From: Diphasiastrum complanatum
Taxonomy: Eukaryota; Streptophyta; Lycopodiopsida; Lycopodiales; Lycopodiaceae
Direction of reading: 5' to 3'
DNA length: 64,000 nucleotides
Assembly: GCA_029204225.1 (NCBI GenBank)
Contig: CM055095.1
Coordinates: 77,571,488 to 77,635,487 of the forward strand
The number at the start of each line of letters is the position of its first letter. The first letter of the stretch is position 1. The translations under genes and the position numbers were made by a program. The notes beneath the pieces were generated by a model, which made no database searches, had not been told where the DNA came from, and saw only the letters and a list, made by a program, of their open reading frames with translations. Positions 12,340 to 23,098 of this stretch are shown piece after piece.

Positions 12340-12700
12340 TGGCCTATATAGTACCAGAAACCTTCGCTGAGCTCTCAGACTGTACATCCACTCTAGATTT
12401 ATCTAATTTGAGGTGGGCAAAGGTTCTCGTCAAGAGAAAACCCAGTTTTTGAGTTAGGCGAAGTATCACTTATATGCCATTTTGGAAAACCTTCGCCGAG
12501 CATCTTAACCTCATTATGAACCTTTGTCGACCTGCTAGATGATCTTAAAATGTTAAAACTAGGTTGTCCATAGGTTCAGATTGTGAAAAAATACATTTAT
12601 GACATTACCTGGGCGAAGGTTCATCCTTCGCCAGACCTGAAAAACATTCGTCTGATACGTTCAGATCTCCAGAAACCTTTGCCGAGATTTTTATAGCCTA
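12340..12700 (+). repeat. Cluster of CTTCGCCGAG-like motifs in element A
   Basis: Within 360 non-coding bases the motif AACCTTCGCCGAG and close variants occur at about 12360, 12492, 12523, 12626 and 12674. The reverse complement form (GCGAAGGTT or GGCGAAGT) occurs at about 12416, 12457 and 12612. The pair GGGCGAAGGTTCATCCTTCG (from 12611) can fold back on itself. The same motif is scattered through the leader at 2335-2900. Confidence 0.65.
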
Positions 12701-12717
12701 TTTTCACAGTACTATAC

Positions 12718-13450
12718 ATGTTTACAAATTTTTCTTCAGAACTGATCAACCAGACCAGTATTCAGTGTAATGGACCCACCAAATTCACCTATAAGTTGAT
12801 TGAATTCAATTCATTCCTCACTTGTGCTAGCGAAGCTCTTGCGAATTTTTCTTGCAACCAAAGCCTTCCAAAATTCCTGCATTGCTTTCTGATACACTTT
12901 TACTCGTTTTATATTTCCTTTCTGATCATCATGTCTTCTATCGATACTTCTCAGTCTCCATCTATACTATTCATCGTGATGTCCCATCTACAACGGAGAT
13001 CATGATTCTTTCTAGCACAAGCATGTCACCCAGTGGATGACCCTTGCGGAGCCGCTGCTCACTACAATGGGTATTCATGAGAGAGCCTTTTCGGGTTGCA
13101 TCAATATGGATTTCATCACTCTTGCCTTCAGTACGTGGAAGGAAGAGAAATCCAAATTTTATATCACTTTCCAGGGAGCCACACATAAGGTGCGCGTCAC
13201 TGAGGCCGCCCTTGCAGCTATAGGTATAGCATCTAGAATGCAGGTGCGACAATCGGCCAATGTTTGCTAAAGATCTAACTCTGTTGGCGTCAGTGGCAAC
13301 CAGATGGGACAATTACCTCCCTCCTCTGGCATTCGATCCAAATAAGTCGATGGCCTCAGAGCAAATCAAAGATCAGTTGTCGGTTGCTCGTTTATATTTT
13401 TGTGCGGCAATGATGGGAGGCTCCTGGGAATCACGCTTCACATCATAAAC
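12718..13450 (+). pseudogene. Extra ORF downstream of integrase in element A, function unknown
   Basis: Between the integrase tail and the 3' LTR two overlapping frames carry protein-like text. One is 13037-13270 (FITLAFSTWKEEKSKFYITF, then VTEAALAAIGI). The other is 13260-13448 (LTLLASVATRWDNYLPPLAF, then SVARLYFCAAMMGG). They join by a frame change near 13262. Athila and some Tat elements carry an additional gene at this place, often called env-like; the match here is positional and I see no signal peptide or membrane segment that would support an envelope role. Function unknown. Confidence 0.5.
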
Positions 13451-13607
13451 AACCTCCAAGTGGATTGTCGGAGCCCACTGTTGTTTCCTGCCACACAATT
13501 TGGATTTTAATACTGCACGTCTCGATTTTATGGAGAATTTAATCAAGATTCGGCGCGAAGCCAATAAAAGTCCCCAATAACTGCATATTGCAGGTGTCAT
13601 GGGACCA

Positions 13608-13630
13608 CCACCAATTTTGGTGGGGGATAT
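13608..13630 (+). other. Polypurine tract of element A with adjoining hairpin
   Basis: The purine-rich run GGTGGGGGATA directly precedes the 3' LTR and would prime plus-strand DNA synthesis. It overlaps a perfect 7-bp inverted repeat CCACCAA-tt-TTGGTGG. Confidence 0.65.
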
Positions 13631-14301
13631 TGTTGGAGGGTTTGCGTATCTCAAGGCAACCCTAACCCTAGTTAATAAGTGAGAGGGATTTGGCACCCTG
13701 CGTGTGTAAGTCCAACCCGATGATCACACAGTTATTTGATTGATTAGTTAAAAGTCAATAAAAGGACTTTAGGCCTTTTTGTGGGACTTTTAATGTTGCA
13801 GGGTCTAAATGTCAAGTTAGTGAATAAAGTTGGGTTTCCCTCCAATTTTGATGGTTCCCACACTTTTTTAGATTTGAATAAAAGGAGAGGCAAGACTGGA
13901 CCAATAGGATTTAGAGGCCAAGGCCCTACTCTCTACTATAAGAAGGGACCAATTCGAGTTGCTCCTGATGTTCATTTCCTCATTTCAATAAAGCAGATTG
14001 GTTCTCTTCAGAAATGGATTGATGAATGCCCTTGCTCTCTATCACTTTTCCTCCATCTCTCATGCTTATTTGGATTTTGCTAATTGTTGGATCTGAGTGT
14101 TATTGGGATTGTATGTTATTATACTTTTTATGAGAGAGAAAGGGAGAGAGAGAAAGAGTAAGCTATCTCTGTTGTGGATGTGTAGTGTTAAGGGATTGTA
14201 ATTGTTAAGGGATGTGTAGTGTTAAAGATTAGGGTTAATGGATGTAGAGATAGATGTGAATCCTCCATTCATGTTGAAATCTGAACTAAACTAACGCTAC
14301 T
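13631..14301 (+). repeat. 3' LTR of element A, truncated
   Basis: Repeats the 5' LTR from TGTTGGAGGG to about 14298 (CTGAACTAAACTAACGCT). It carries an extra purine block (GAGAGAGAGAAAG, near 14145) and about 60 extra bases near 14225. The last roughly 100 bases of the LTR are missing, because the LTR of copia element H begins at 14302. Confidence 0.85.
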
Positions 14302-15163
14302 TGGGAATCGCTCACAGGTGGATCCGACTTATAAACGTTCGGACATGGTCCGACAAATATCTTGTCGGGACAAAGACAGTTTATTGTTTGCCTTAATTGG
14401 CTACAGAATTTTCGGGAAGATTCAACTGGACGGATGCCAGCTCACTTTGGATGGATGTCACCTCACTATCCATTTTGACGACCTAATTAGTTGTCCTACT
14501 ATTGGACGTTGTCGCATTTGCTTAGTATAAATAGTTGTTCATATTCCTACATTTTAAGGATTGAATTTTTGATCAATAGATCAGCAAGTATTTTAGTTAG
14601 CTCTCTCTCTCAAGCCTGCGAGCTTGAACACTCTTGAGCATTCTAGCTCACTTCTTAGAGTTGTTTAGATATTGCTTTTGCGCTTTCTGCTTATCAGCAT
14701 TGCGCTTAATTGAAACTTTCATTTTAGCCGCTCAAAGATAGCTTAGAGTGCGCGGCTTCGATCCGCAACTTATTGTACTCATTTTGTTTGGCTTTCATAC
14801 TGAATCAATACTATCTTCTTATTGCCTTCAGGTTCGTCTCAGAATGTATGCATTTCTGTAGTTCTTCGCGACTGATTATTTGTCTGATAATTCAATGCAA
14901 TATTGTTTGGTTACGTAATCATTATAGTATCGATGATTTCAAAGTTAGTTACTATAAGATCGAACGTGATTTCTATCACTATTGTTTTGTTCAAAATTGA
15001 TAGGCGTAGTCATGCATGAAGAAAGAGGAAGATAGTTTATTCCGCTGCGCACAATAAGTTTTCTTTCTTGTCATTTGAATTTTTTTTATTCAAATCTTAT
15101 TCTATTCATTCAGATTATTTTCAAATCTTATTCGACCTATCTTTCACACACCTCTTTCCAACA
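14302..15163 (+). repeat. 5' LTR of copia element H
   Basis: Starts TGGGAATCG and ends TCCAACA directly before the primer site. It holds a TATA-box-like TATAAATA at 14526-14533 and a CT-rich stretch after it, as expected for a retroelement promoter. No second copy is in the window, so the left end rests on the break with element A. Confidence 0.65.
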
Positions 15164-15175
15164 TTGTATCAGAGC
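15164..15175 (+). other. Primer-binding site of H
   Basis: TTGTATCAGAGC, one base from the standard initiator-Met site TGGTATCAGAGC, immediately after the LTR. Confidence 0.75.
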
Positions 15176-15355
15176 GTTGATTCTTCAAGGCCTAATACTA
15201 TATCAGAGCATGTGAACTCTTATACTTGATATCTTTCGTGATATCAAATTATTCTTTAGTTCGAATCAATTTGTTTCGATATCAGAGAATTGATTTCCAC
15301 AGCATTTTATCTTTCTCTTAACGACAATCAAATTATCGACAATCTAAAGTTCCAG

Positions 15356-16825
15356 ATGGATTCTCAAAGTAAAGCCGATCTTATCGCAAACAAGCTAAAT
15401 GGATCCAATTATCATTTACAGAAATTTAAGATGAAGACCTTGTTAATCGCCAATGAGTTGTGGGATGTTGTTACAAGTATTGAAGTGATGCCTGAAGACG
15501 ACACAGACGACTCGGAATGAAAGTCGAAGGATGGTAAAGCTTTCGTGCTTATTATCCTCAATATATCAGATACTCAAATTGGCTACATAGCTGGAGCCAA
15601 AACTCCGAAAGAAGTTTGGGAAATCCTGAGCTCATTATATGATGTGAGAGACGTAACTACCAAGTTACATCTTCGAAGAAAATTCTTCACACTCAAGATG
15701 TCGAACAATGATTCTCTTCAGAATCATATTAACCAGTTTAAGAATATCTTGGCTGCAAGAAGATAATCGAAGAAGTCAAGACACTTTTTCTACCTCTTCA
15801 TCTCTTGCTCTATATGTCAACAAGGGCTCGAAACGACAGAAGCAGAAAAGCTCTAAGCAGTTTGCATTGAATCAAAAACAGACTCAAAGTAAAGAACAAT
15901 CATCGAATCCAAATTCGTCGAAGAAGAAGATGTTTTGTAGGTATTGCAAGCGCAATAACCATGAGATCCAAGATTGCCAAATTCTCAAAGCAAAGAATGT
16001 ATCCAAGCAATTGAATCAATAAGCAAATATAGTTACAGCATCTCCTGAAGTCAAAATGGATGAAGGCGCTTTTATAGTCAAAGACAAATACGCGAATTCA
16101 GATGATTCGTGGTTTCAAGATTCTGGAGCTACACAACATATGACCAATCATCGTGAGATTTTTCATTCCTGTATGCCTTACAGCACAAAGAAGTATGTTC
16201 TTCTTGGTGACGATAGTACTCACACTATCGAAGGTGAAGGTACTATAAAATTATGGTTCCAGCATGATCAATTCAAACTACTGTCAAAAGTCTTGTATGT
16301 TCCTAAACTCTCTACAAATATGTTATTAGTAAGTAGAATTACAGATTTAGGTCATAAGGTAGAGTTTGAGTCTGATCAATGTAGAATTATCGATAGGAAT
16401 AATAAGATCCTTGCACTCGGCAAGAGGCATGGATACTTATATAAATTGGCACATTGTTATTCTGATTCTAGTCAAGCCTTGAAAACCTCCGTTCTTGTCA
16501 ATAAAGCATTACTATGGCATGATCGCGTAGGACACTTGAATTATGCATCTGTATTGAACATGTCCAGACAATCTCTTGCACTTGGTCTCGACTATCCTTC
16601 TAGTAAAGTCGATTTTCCTATCTGCCATAGCTGCATCCTTGAAAAGCAGACTAGGATTCCTTTTAGATCGAGTCATAGGCATGCAACAAAAGGTTTGTCA
16701 GATGTTGTTCATTCAGATATATGTAGACCTATGCAAACTCCTTCATTGCTAGATGCAAAGTATTTCATTACTTTTATTGACAAATTCTCTCAAAGAACAG
16801 ATGTTTACTTCATCAAGCAGAAATT
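15356..16825 (+). pseudogene. gag-protease-integrase of copia element H
   Basis: ATG 15356 opens a copia gag (LNGSNYHLQKFKMKTLLIANE). A TGA at 15518 replaces the Trp found at the same place in remnant I (TKWRQRDGKA). Gag continues in frame (AGAKTPKEVWEILSSLYDVR), changes frame near 15760, then shows zinc knuckle CRYCKRNNHEIQDC. Protease has WFQDSGATQHM (about 16110). The pre-integrase motif HDRVGHLNYASVL and CHSCILEKQTRIPF lead into the integrase core (VVHSDICRPMQ, ITFIDKFSQ), which is cut off. Not functional. Confidence 0.88.
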
Positions 16826-18957
16826 CCTAACAGGTCACAAGAAAGCAAAGCAGACCAAAAATGCGCAGGCAGGGCTTGGCAAGACAACACCGCTCCACAA
16901 TATGCGGGGCTGCAGAGCAACTACACATGGCAAGCGAGTATAGGAGCAAGCAAGGCTGCAGGTGGCCGTAGGTAGGGTAGGGCCAATGATGGCAAATAGG
17001 CCGCAGGTGGGCTCAGAGGCCTCAGACAAGATTGTAGGCAGTAGGCAGGGTCGTGAAGTTGCTGGATATCCTCCTCAGACCAAACCCATCTTTGATTTAT
17101 AGTAGAACCATCATTTTCCAGTGCATCTGTGTAAACAAATGGGTCTCTTCAGGTGCGATCCATTACCTTCAAAAATGTGATTTGGTAGTGAGTGTTGTCC
17201 TCTGAAAGCACGATTTATCGCACTGGAAATGCACTGATGGAGGTAGCATCAAAATTGTCATCTGGCCCATCGTTGAATCCGCAAGAAGACTACCCTCATG
17301 AATGCGATTGGCAGCAGATATTCTGCCTCTGAACTCAGCTATTGACTGGTAGTAGAAATGCATTCAGAAATGACATTGGGAAGGGTCGATTGATTGGTAG
17401 CAGAAGGCCGCTCAGGTGTCACCATTGCTAATTGAGTTATCATAGCGAGATCAACGATGGAGTAAGGAACATTGCTCGTCTCTATCTGGCCGATAATTCC
17501 AGTAGGGTCAAAGTTAGAGCAAGGCACTTAGTTGCCTTTTTATGAAGGTAGTAACTTGGCATAACTCTTCCATACATAAACCTTCTAACTTTGACCTCAA
17601 CAAGTCTCTTGTGGATAATTATAAGAAACTCCATTGGAAGTCTGTTTAAAAACGTGAAAACAAGAAGTAATATCATAAATACCTACTTCCTCATTATAAC
17701 AGTTTGAACCTTCCTAATCAACTTCATAAAAATTTTAATATTACAAAACTACTCATACTCAAAATTATCAACTCCTCCAAAATTATCAACTCACAAAATA
17801 GCCACTCTTAAAAGTATCAACTCTTAACTATCCAACTCTCAACATCATCTCACTATATCCTTAGCACAAAGAGTGGCCTCCTTTTATAGCAATTTTCAAG
17901 TGTCCCCTTTTAAAATGAGGCCTTGTCATTTCCCATGCCCTTCAAGCCTTCTTTTAGATTTGTCCACCCCCCATTGATAAGTACATCAAGTGGCCTCTAT
18001 GAGGGTGTAGGGGATTGGTGCCATTTAAAGCCCTTTATTGGATACTTCCAAAACTAGCCAAGATGCTTTTTTTGTCAACAGCTAGAGAAGATATCTTTTA
18101 GGCCCCTAGGTCCTAAAGTCTTGTTTACATTTTTTATCCAAAAGGTGGGTGAAGACTTTTGTCAAACCCCTACTCCACCTAAGGTGCCCTCCATTTCCTT
18201 GGTCCTTTGTTTCTTTTAGCCCTTCATTTGATTTTTCTTTTCTTTGTAGCAGGTATGGCCCGCCGGCCCTCTTCATTTGGTTTCTCGGGATCATCAACTG
18301 ATTTGCGTATTTTGCCCGTTTCTCGTAGTTTGCCCAATTTTACTCGTTAGGGTTTCTGCAAGTTTTCAGTATTGCCCATTATTCACAACTTGGGTTTTGC
18401 TTGATAAATATTCTTCTTTGATGGCTCTTTGACTGAAGTTGACTTTTTTGACATTCATGACTAGGGCTCCCACGACAACACGGTTTCCCTGAAAATGCAC
18501 TAGGCAACCATATATTAGTAAAACCAACTCGGTACATGGTAGGATTTTAGCACGGCTATGCCGACTATTTTTATATCTGGCCAAAAATCCGCAAAACATT
18601 ATCACAAGCCATTTCTAAGGCCACAAACTTTTATCTAGCCTCATTTAGGGCGGCAGGGGGCTAGGACCCAACTCTAGGTGGACCGGCATTTTTGGTTCGG
18701 TCTTTACAAAAATTGACCACAAAATATTTTGACGGGTTTTTTTAGAAGTCAATTTCTTACTTTTAAACTGTGTCTAGCCACTTTAGGGGCGGCGGTCTAA
18801 GACCCAACTCTAAGGCAAATTTGTGCCAATTTTTTTTTATAACCGGGTTTTACATGCCGATTTTTTTCATTTTTTTGCGAACTTAAGCTTCAATATCAGC
18901 CCGATTTTTCGTGCAAAAATATCGGCTAACATCCAGTCTATGGTGGATAAGCAAAAA
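16826..18957. other. Unassigned stretch after element H
   Basis: About 2.1 kb. The first 200 bases are GC-rich with repeated GCAGG-type words (16860-17050). From 17090 to 17530 several short minus-strand frames exist, but none matches a family I recognise. From 17530 it is AT-rich, with two similar blocks containing 'ctaggacccaactctag' and 'ctaagacccaactctaa' (18661, 18797), suggesting an old unrecognised repeat. No gene supported. Confidence 0.5.
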
Positions 18958-20250
18958 AAAATAGAGTAGTGCATTTCAGATTTGGGTTTTGAAAATACCT
19001 TAAGGTCATCCAGCTGGATAGAGAGCTCAAGATCTCTTTTGCAATCAATTCATCTTCTTTCTTGATCAAACAAGCCCCACCAACAAACTCCACCTTGAAT
19101 CCCTTATCAAGCAATTGACTTACACTAAGAAGATTCTTAGTAATGGAAGGAATAAACAAAACATCTCTCAAATTCGCGTTTCTATTAGTAGACAGGGAAA
19201 TAGGAATTGTGCCAATCTCTTTAATTGCACACTCACCATCATTGGCCGTGTAGATAACCTTCTTGTCACCTTCAAATGCCATCAAGGATGAGTAATACTC
19301 CTCGTGATATGTCATATGTGATGTAGCTCCACTATCAATCCACCAAGGATCAATGTCTCCATCATTAGCCAACAAGCAAGATGACATAACAGAAGCATCA
19401 TTTGAGATTTGTTCATCAACACCATCTTCATCAATAGTTAGGTTGAATTGCTTATCACCTTGATCTCTCTTCTTCTTGTAGTAATCACTAGCAAAATGCC
19501 CTTTGATTCCACAATAGAAGCACTTCAAATTTGACCTATCTTTCTTCTTCTTAACAAAAGATGAAGGCTCACCTTGATCTTGACCCTTTGACCACTTGCT
19601 TTTGCCTTTGCCCTTGAATTTGCCTTTGATAAACATAGCCTCCTCTCCATCAACTTGAGATGTAGATCCACCTCCTCTTGATTGAAGCCTAAACTCCTCA
19701 TTCACCAATATCTCTTGCAAATCTACCATGCTTGGTAAAATCTTTTGAATGGAAAAATTTTGAACAAGATTAGCACGATCATCCAACAAGCCATTAAAAA
19801 CAACTTGAACAAGTTCTATCTGCTTAATGCTCTCATCAATACATGCAAGCTCATCATTGTATGCTTTAACCCTCAAAATAAAAGCATGAGCACTCTCTTC
19901 CTTCTTGTGTAAACTAGAAAATATTTGTCTAGGGTTAGAACCCTAGATATAGACTTAGATTCATAAAGCTTCTTTAATGAATCCCAAGCCTCCTTTGATG
20001 TAATGCACTTACCAAGTTCCTTGAGAAGTTCATTGGTAACATTCATCTTAATCATGTGTAGAGCTCTTTTAGCTCTCTTATCATACCTCAACTGAACTTG
20101 GTGTGCCTGAGGCCTCTCCTCCACACCTGCAACAATCTCCATAAACTCATTCATCTCCAATAAAGACTCCATCCTCACCTTCCAAGTAGAATAGTTGATT
20201 GAGGTAAGCCTATCATTACCTTCCAACATGTAGCTACTTGAGGTTGCCAT
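18958..20250 (-). pseudogene. Copia element G: gag and protease (minus strand)
   Basis: Read from ATG 20250 downward. Gag begins MATSSSYMLEGNDRL and has SINYSTWKVRMESLL and the CITSKEAWDSLKKLYES block. A frame change near 19925 is followed by SAHAFILRVKAYNDELACID. The zinc knuckle reads CFYCGIKGHFASDY: the fourth ligand is Tyr, not Cys. Protease has WWIDSGATSHM (about 19320-19345), then LFIPSITKNLLSVSQLLDKG and KVEF. Coding text ends near 18990. No integrase or RT, and no LTR recognised on the 3' side. The gag is the same kind as fragment J at 22559. Confidence 0.87.
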
Positions 20251-20464
20251 GTTGCAATGATTTGATTCTTTCTTTCAACATGTTCCAATGCACAAAGCAC
20301 TCTCTTGAATGTCAACAAATGAACTCAAGGAGAAATCACAAAGATATGGAATCTCTAAAATCTCTTTCTTGCAGAAAATCTAGCAAATCCATAGCAATTA
20401 AAGTCGCCACATTCCACCAAGTATGGAGTGAAATTTTGGCCTACCGTCAATGATTTGGACTTCT
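20251..20464. other. Leader-like spacer between G and I
   Basis: About 210 bases upstream (on the minus strand) of the G gag start, probably part of its leader. No primer site or LTR end could be located, so the boundary with remnant I near 20465 is approximate. Confidence 0.4.
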
Positions 20465-21300
20465 ATGATTTTGACTCGATGGAGAGAACTACCATCTTTG
20501 GAAGTTCAAGATGAAAGTCGTATTACTTGTCAAAGAACTGTGGGACATCGTTGATGGCACAGAGGTCAAGCCTGAGGTCGATGCAACCAGCATCACCAAA
20601 TGGAGACAGAGGGATGGCAAGGCAATTGCCTTGATTACTCTAAACATTAAAGACTCTCAAATCAGCCATGTTCGAACTGCTCGGACCGAAAAGGATGCTT
20701 GTGACTTCCTAGCAACCCTCTACGATATCAGGGATGTTACATCCAAGTTACATATGAGGAAAGAATTCCTTACAATATCTTATGATCACAACTATTTCCA
20801 ACTAATTTATTTATTAACATTGTAATACCCTCAACAATCCATTTCACTCCATTATCGGCTCACTGATGTATGCAATGCTCTGCACTCGACCCGATCTTGC
20901 ATACTCAATTGGTTCACTTAGTCAGTTCCTATCAAATCCAAGACCAACACATTGGAAAACACTCATGAAGGTCATGAAGTATGTCCAAGCACCAAAATAT
21001 CTATGCATATCTTATAGAGGCAGCCAATCTGCCAACATTGTTGAAGGTTACACAGATGCAGATTGGGCAGGAGATATCGACACTAGAAGATCAACTTCTG
21101 GATTTGTATTCTTATCAATCAAGGCCCAATCTCATGGAATAGATCTTGACCTTGCTCAGCTACATCCAACAACCATATATTGCGATAATCAAAGCACAAT
21201 CGCACTATCTCTAAAAACGAGATTTCACTCTCGAAGCATGGATATTGAAATCTATGAAAAATTGCCAACATTGGCAAATCTAGCCATGTAGCCTATTGTA
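20465..21300 (+). pseudogene. Copia remnant I: gag start joined to RNase H
   Basis: Plus-strand gag text (LDGENYHLWKFKMKVVLLVK, then LITLNIKDSQISHV and FLATLYDIRDVTSKLHMRKE) ends near 20780. By 20860 the sequence is already in the end of RT/RNase H ([51 protein letters not shown]). Everything between gag and RNase H, over 3 kb, is deleted. The gag is close to that of element H, and the RNase H to the minus-strand fragment at 1-390. Confidence 0.85.
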
Positions 21301-21396
21301 CATTTTTGTGTATAGTTTGTTTCTACACATGTATGGACAAAGTGCCACATGACAATCCACTCCTAAAGTGGGTTAGCTCGAGTCAAAAGTAGTGGG

Positions 21397-21936
21397 TGTG
21401 TCTATTTGGTAGAGATCCCTATTTTATAGGATCTAGACCTTGATTTGAGATGAGATTTTGACCAACTAGCTATCTACCAAGCATGACTCTAGGAAATAGG
21501 CTAGGGTTTCATTTCAGGGCAAAAAGAGTGAGTTAAATTCCTTATTACATGCTGTAAATTACCTAACTTTACAAAGGAAGTGAGTTTTGCTATGTATTCC
21601 ATCTCTCCATAGTGAGAAGATAGATTATTTTTTGGAGCACATTGGCAATCTTGATTTTGCTCTCCATGTACATTGTTTTTTTCTTTGATCCAAATGAAAC
21701 CAAGACTTCAAGAACTTCAAACACTGTTCTCTCAGGCTGTACAACAGGCTTCTCTTCACATGTGTGAACTCGGATTAGTGTTATTGTTCAATGATTTGAT
21801 TATCAATGCTTGTTATTTGTCAAATTGCCAATCTAGATCAAGATTTTGTTGACTAGTTTTTTGATAGATTGTTAAGCAAGTACATAATCAGTCTTTGAAG
21901 ATCCATTTATGGTCCACAAAGTACTATACTTTCACA
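21397..21936 (+). repeat. Copia LTR (element J, or shared with remnant I)
   Basis: Begins TGTGTCTATTTGG after a purine-rich stretch (AAAAGTAGTGGG) and ends at a primer-binding site. The purine tract before it looks like the end of remnant I, and the primer site after it like the start of J, so a single LTR may be all that marks the join of two elements. No second copy in the window to confirm the ends. Confidence 0.55.
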
Positions 21937-21949
21937 TGGTATCAAAGCC
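21937..21949 (+). other. Primer-binding site of J
   Basis: TGGTATCAAAGCC, one base from the initiator-Met type site. Confidence 0.7.
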
Positions 21950-22558
21950 AAGTACAAGGGCTTTAATCATTGACCAAATCTAATCCATTTTTAGCAAGTT
22001 TTGGTGCTAAAAACTAGTCTTCTGAGGCGAGCTAGAAGCTAAGTTTTGGTGAGGGGATTTGATTCCAAACTTGGTAGGGATCAAAATCCATATTGTTCAC
22101 ACGTGTGGGAACCTCTAAACCTGCATTTAATGCATGATATTCATTTGATCATTAAAAATTCAATTTGAGAGATCTTGATGTGATTATTGGTGGAAATCCT
22201 AGGATAAGCTACAAATATTGAGTGCCATTGATTAGATTTGAATTTTATTGATGAAATCTAATTGACCTAGGCTGAAATCAAGTCCTATTAAAGTCATCTA
22301 CAGGTCTTGAAAGTACATCAAGAGGTTTGAGGGAGATTAAGTCATTTCTTTGTCCAGAAATAGCCAAGATTGGCAAGATTTGTTTGAAAGTAGATTTCAT
22401 ATCATCTTATCTTCATTCGAACTTTGTGAGGGAGTGATAGAACTGAGATTATAAGTCCATTTGTTGGATTAGAAATCTAATTTGAGTGAAACACTAAAAG
22501 TGTGAAACCTTTGTGAGTTTCAAAGTCAATCAAATCTATTTCTTGTGTGCATAATAAG

Positions 22559-22768
22559 ATGGGATCTATTGGTGCATACCTTCTAGAAGCTAGTGAGGGA
22601 TTGAATTCTACTAATTATGCTATTTGGAAGGTTAGGATGGAGTCACTCATGGTGCTCCAAGACCTTTATGAGTTCTTAATTGAGGATGAAGATGAACCTC
22701 TAGGTGCACATGAGTTAGCTAGATACAAGACTAAATATACAAAGAGTGAGAGAGCTCAATCGATGTAG
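22559..22768 (+). pseudogene. gag start of copia element J, truncated
   Basis: ATG 22559 gives MGSIGAYLLEASEGL, then LNSTNYAIWKVRMESLMVLQ, the typical N-terminus of a copia gag and like element G. It breaks at about 22768 with a stop and no further gag text, so only about 70 residues remain. Confidence 0.75.
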
Positions 22769-23098
22769 ATGGAGCTGCGACACTTGCTAAGTCTCTTTTA
22801 GTTGTCTGTGTCTTTCAACAACAGATTCATGTGGGAGGTTTGGCATTGACCGTGACATCTGCGTGAGAGTTCACAAGCTTCTCTTTCTTTCTTTCATGGA
22901 CAAGTCACACCATAGCATTTTCTTGAAGTCAATTGATAATTTGAATATAGTGATAAACATTTAATTGAAGCATCATACACAGTGATTGGTTGGATGAGAG
23001 GGCCGATGAGAAAGAAAATCTGAAATTCATTTTTATAGAATTTCAAAGGCTTTTTTCTTGTGCAACTTGTGGTATGAAAATTTGCACTGTGGAATCTC
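22769..23098. other. Unassigned spacer
   Basis: About 330 bases between the J gag fragment and the left inverted-repeat arm. No coding or repeat signal recognised. Confidence 0.45.

Larger units (their letters stand above)
1314..14301 (+). mobile_element. Gypsy LTR retrotransposon A (Athila/Tat-like), nested and broken
   Basis: Defined by two direct LTR copies (1314-2008 and 13631-14301), a primer-binding site just after the first and a purine tract just before the second. Between them lie gag, then a foreign chromovirus copy (4161-8762), then a pol linker, reverse transcriptase, RNase H, integrase, and an extra ORF downstream of integrase. Domain order RT-RNase H-INT, the RT text (FSGYNQVKIA, DRHKTAF) and the PBS type place it in the Athila/Tat branch of Ty3/gypsy. 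Stops, frameshifts, a missing protease region and a missing polymerase box make it non-functional. Its relative B starts near 59870. Confidence 0.88.
14302..16825 (+). mobile_element. Copia element H, 5' half only
   Basis: LTR, primer site, gag, protease and the first part of integrase in direct order. The coding text stops at YFIKQK (about 16825), after which unrelated GC-rich sequence follows; RT, RNase H and 3' LTR are absent. It abuts the truncated 3' LTR of element A and may have inserted there. Confidence 0.82.
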
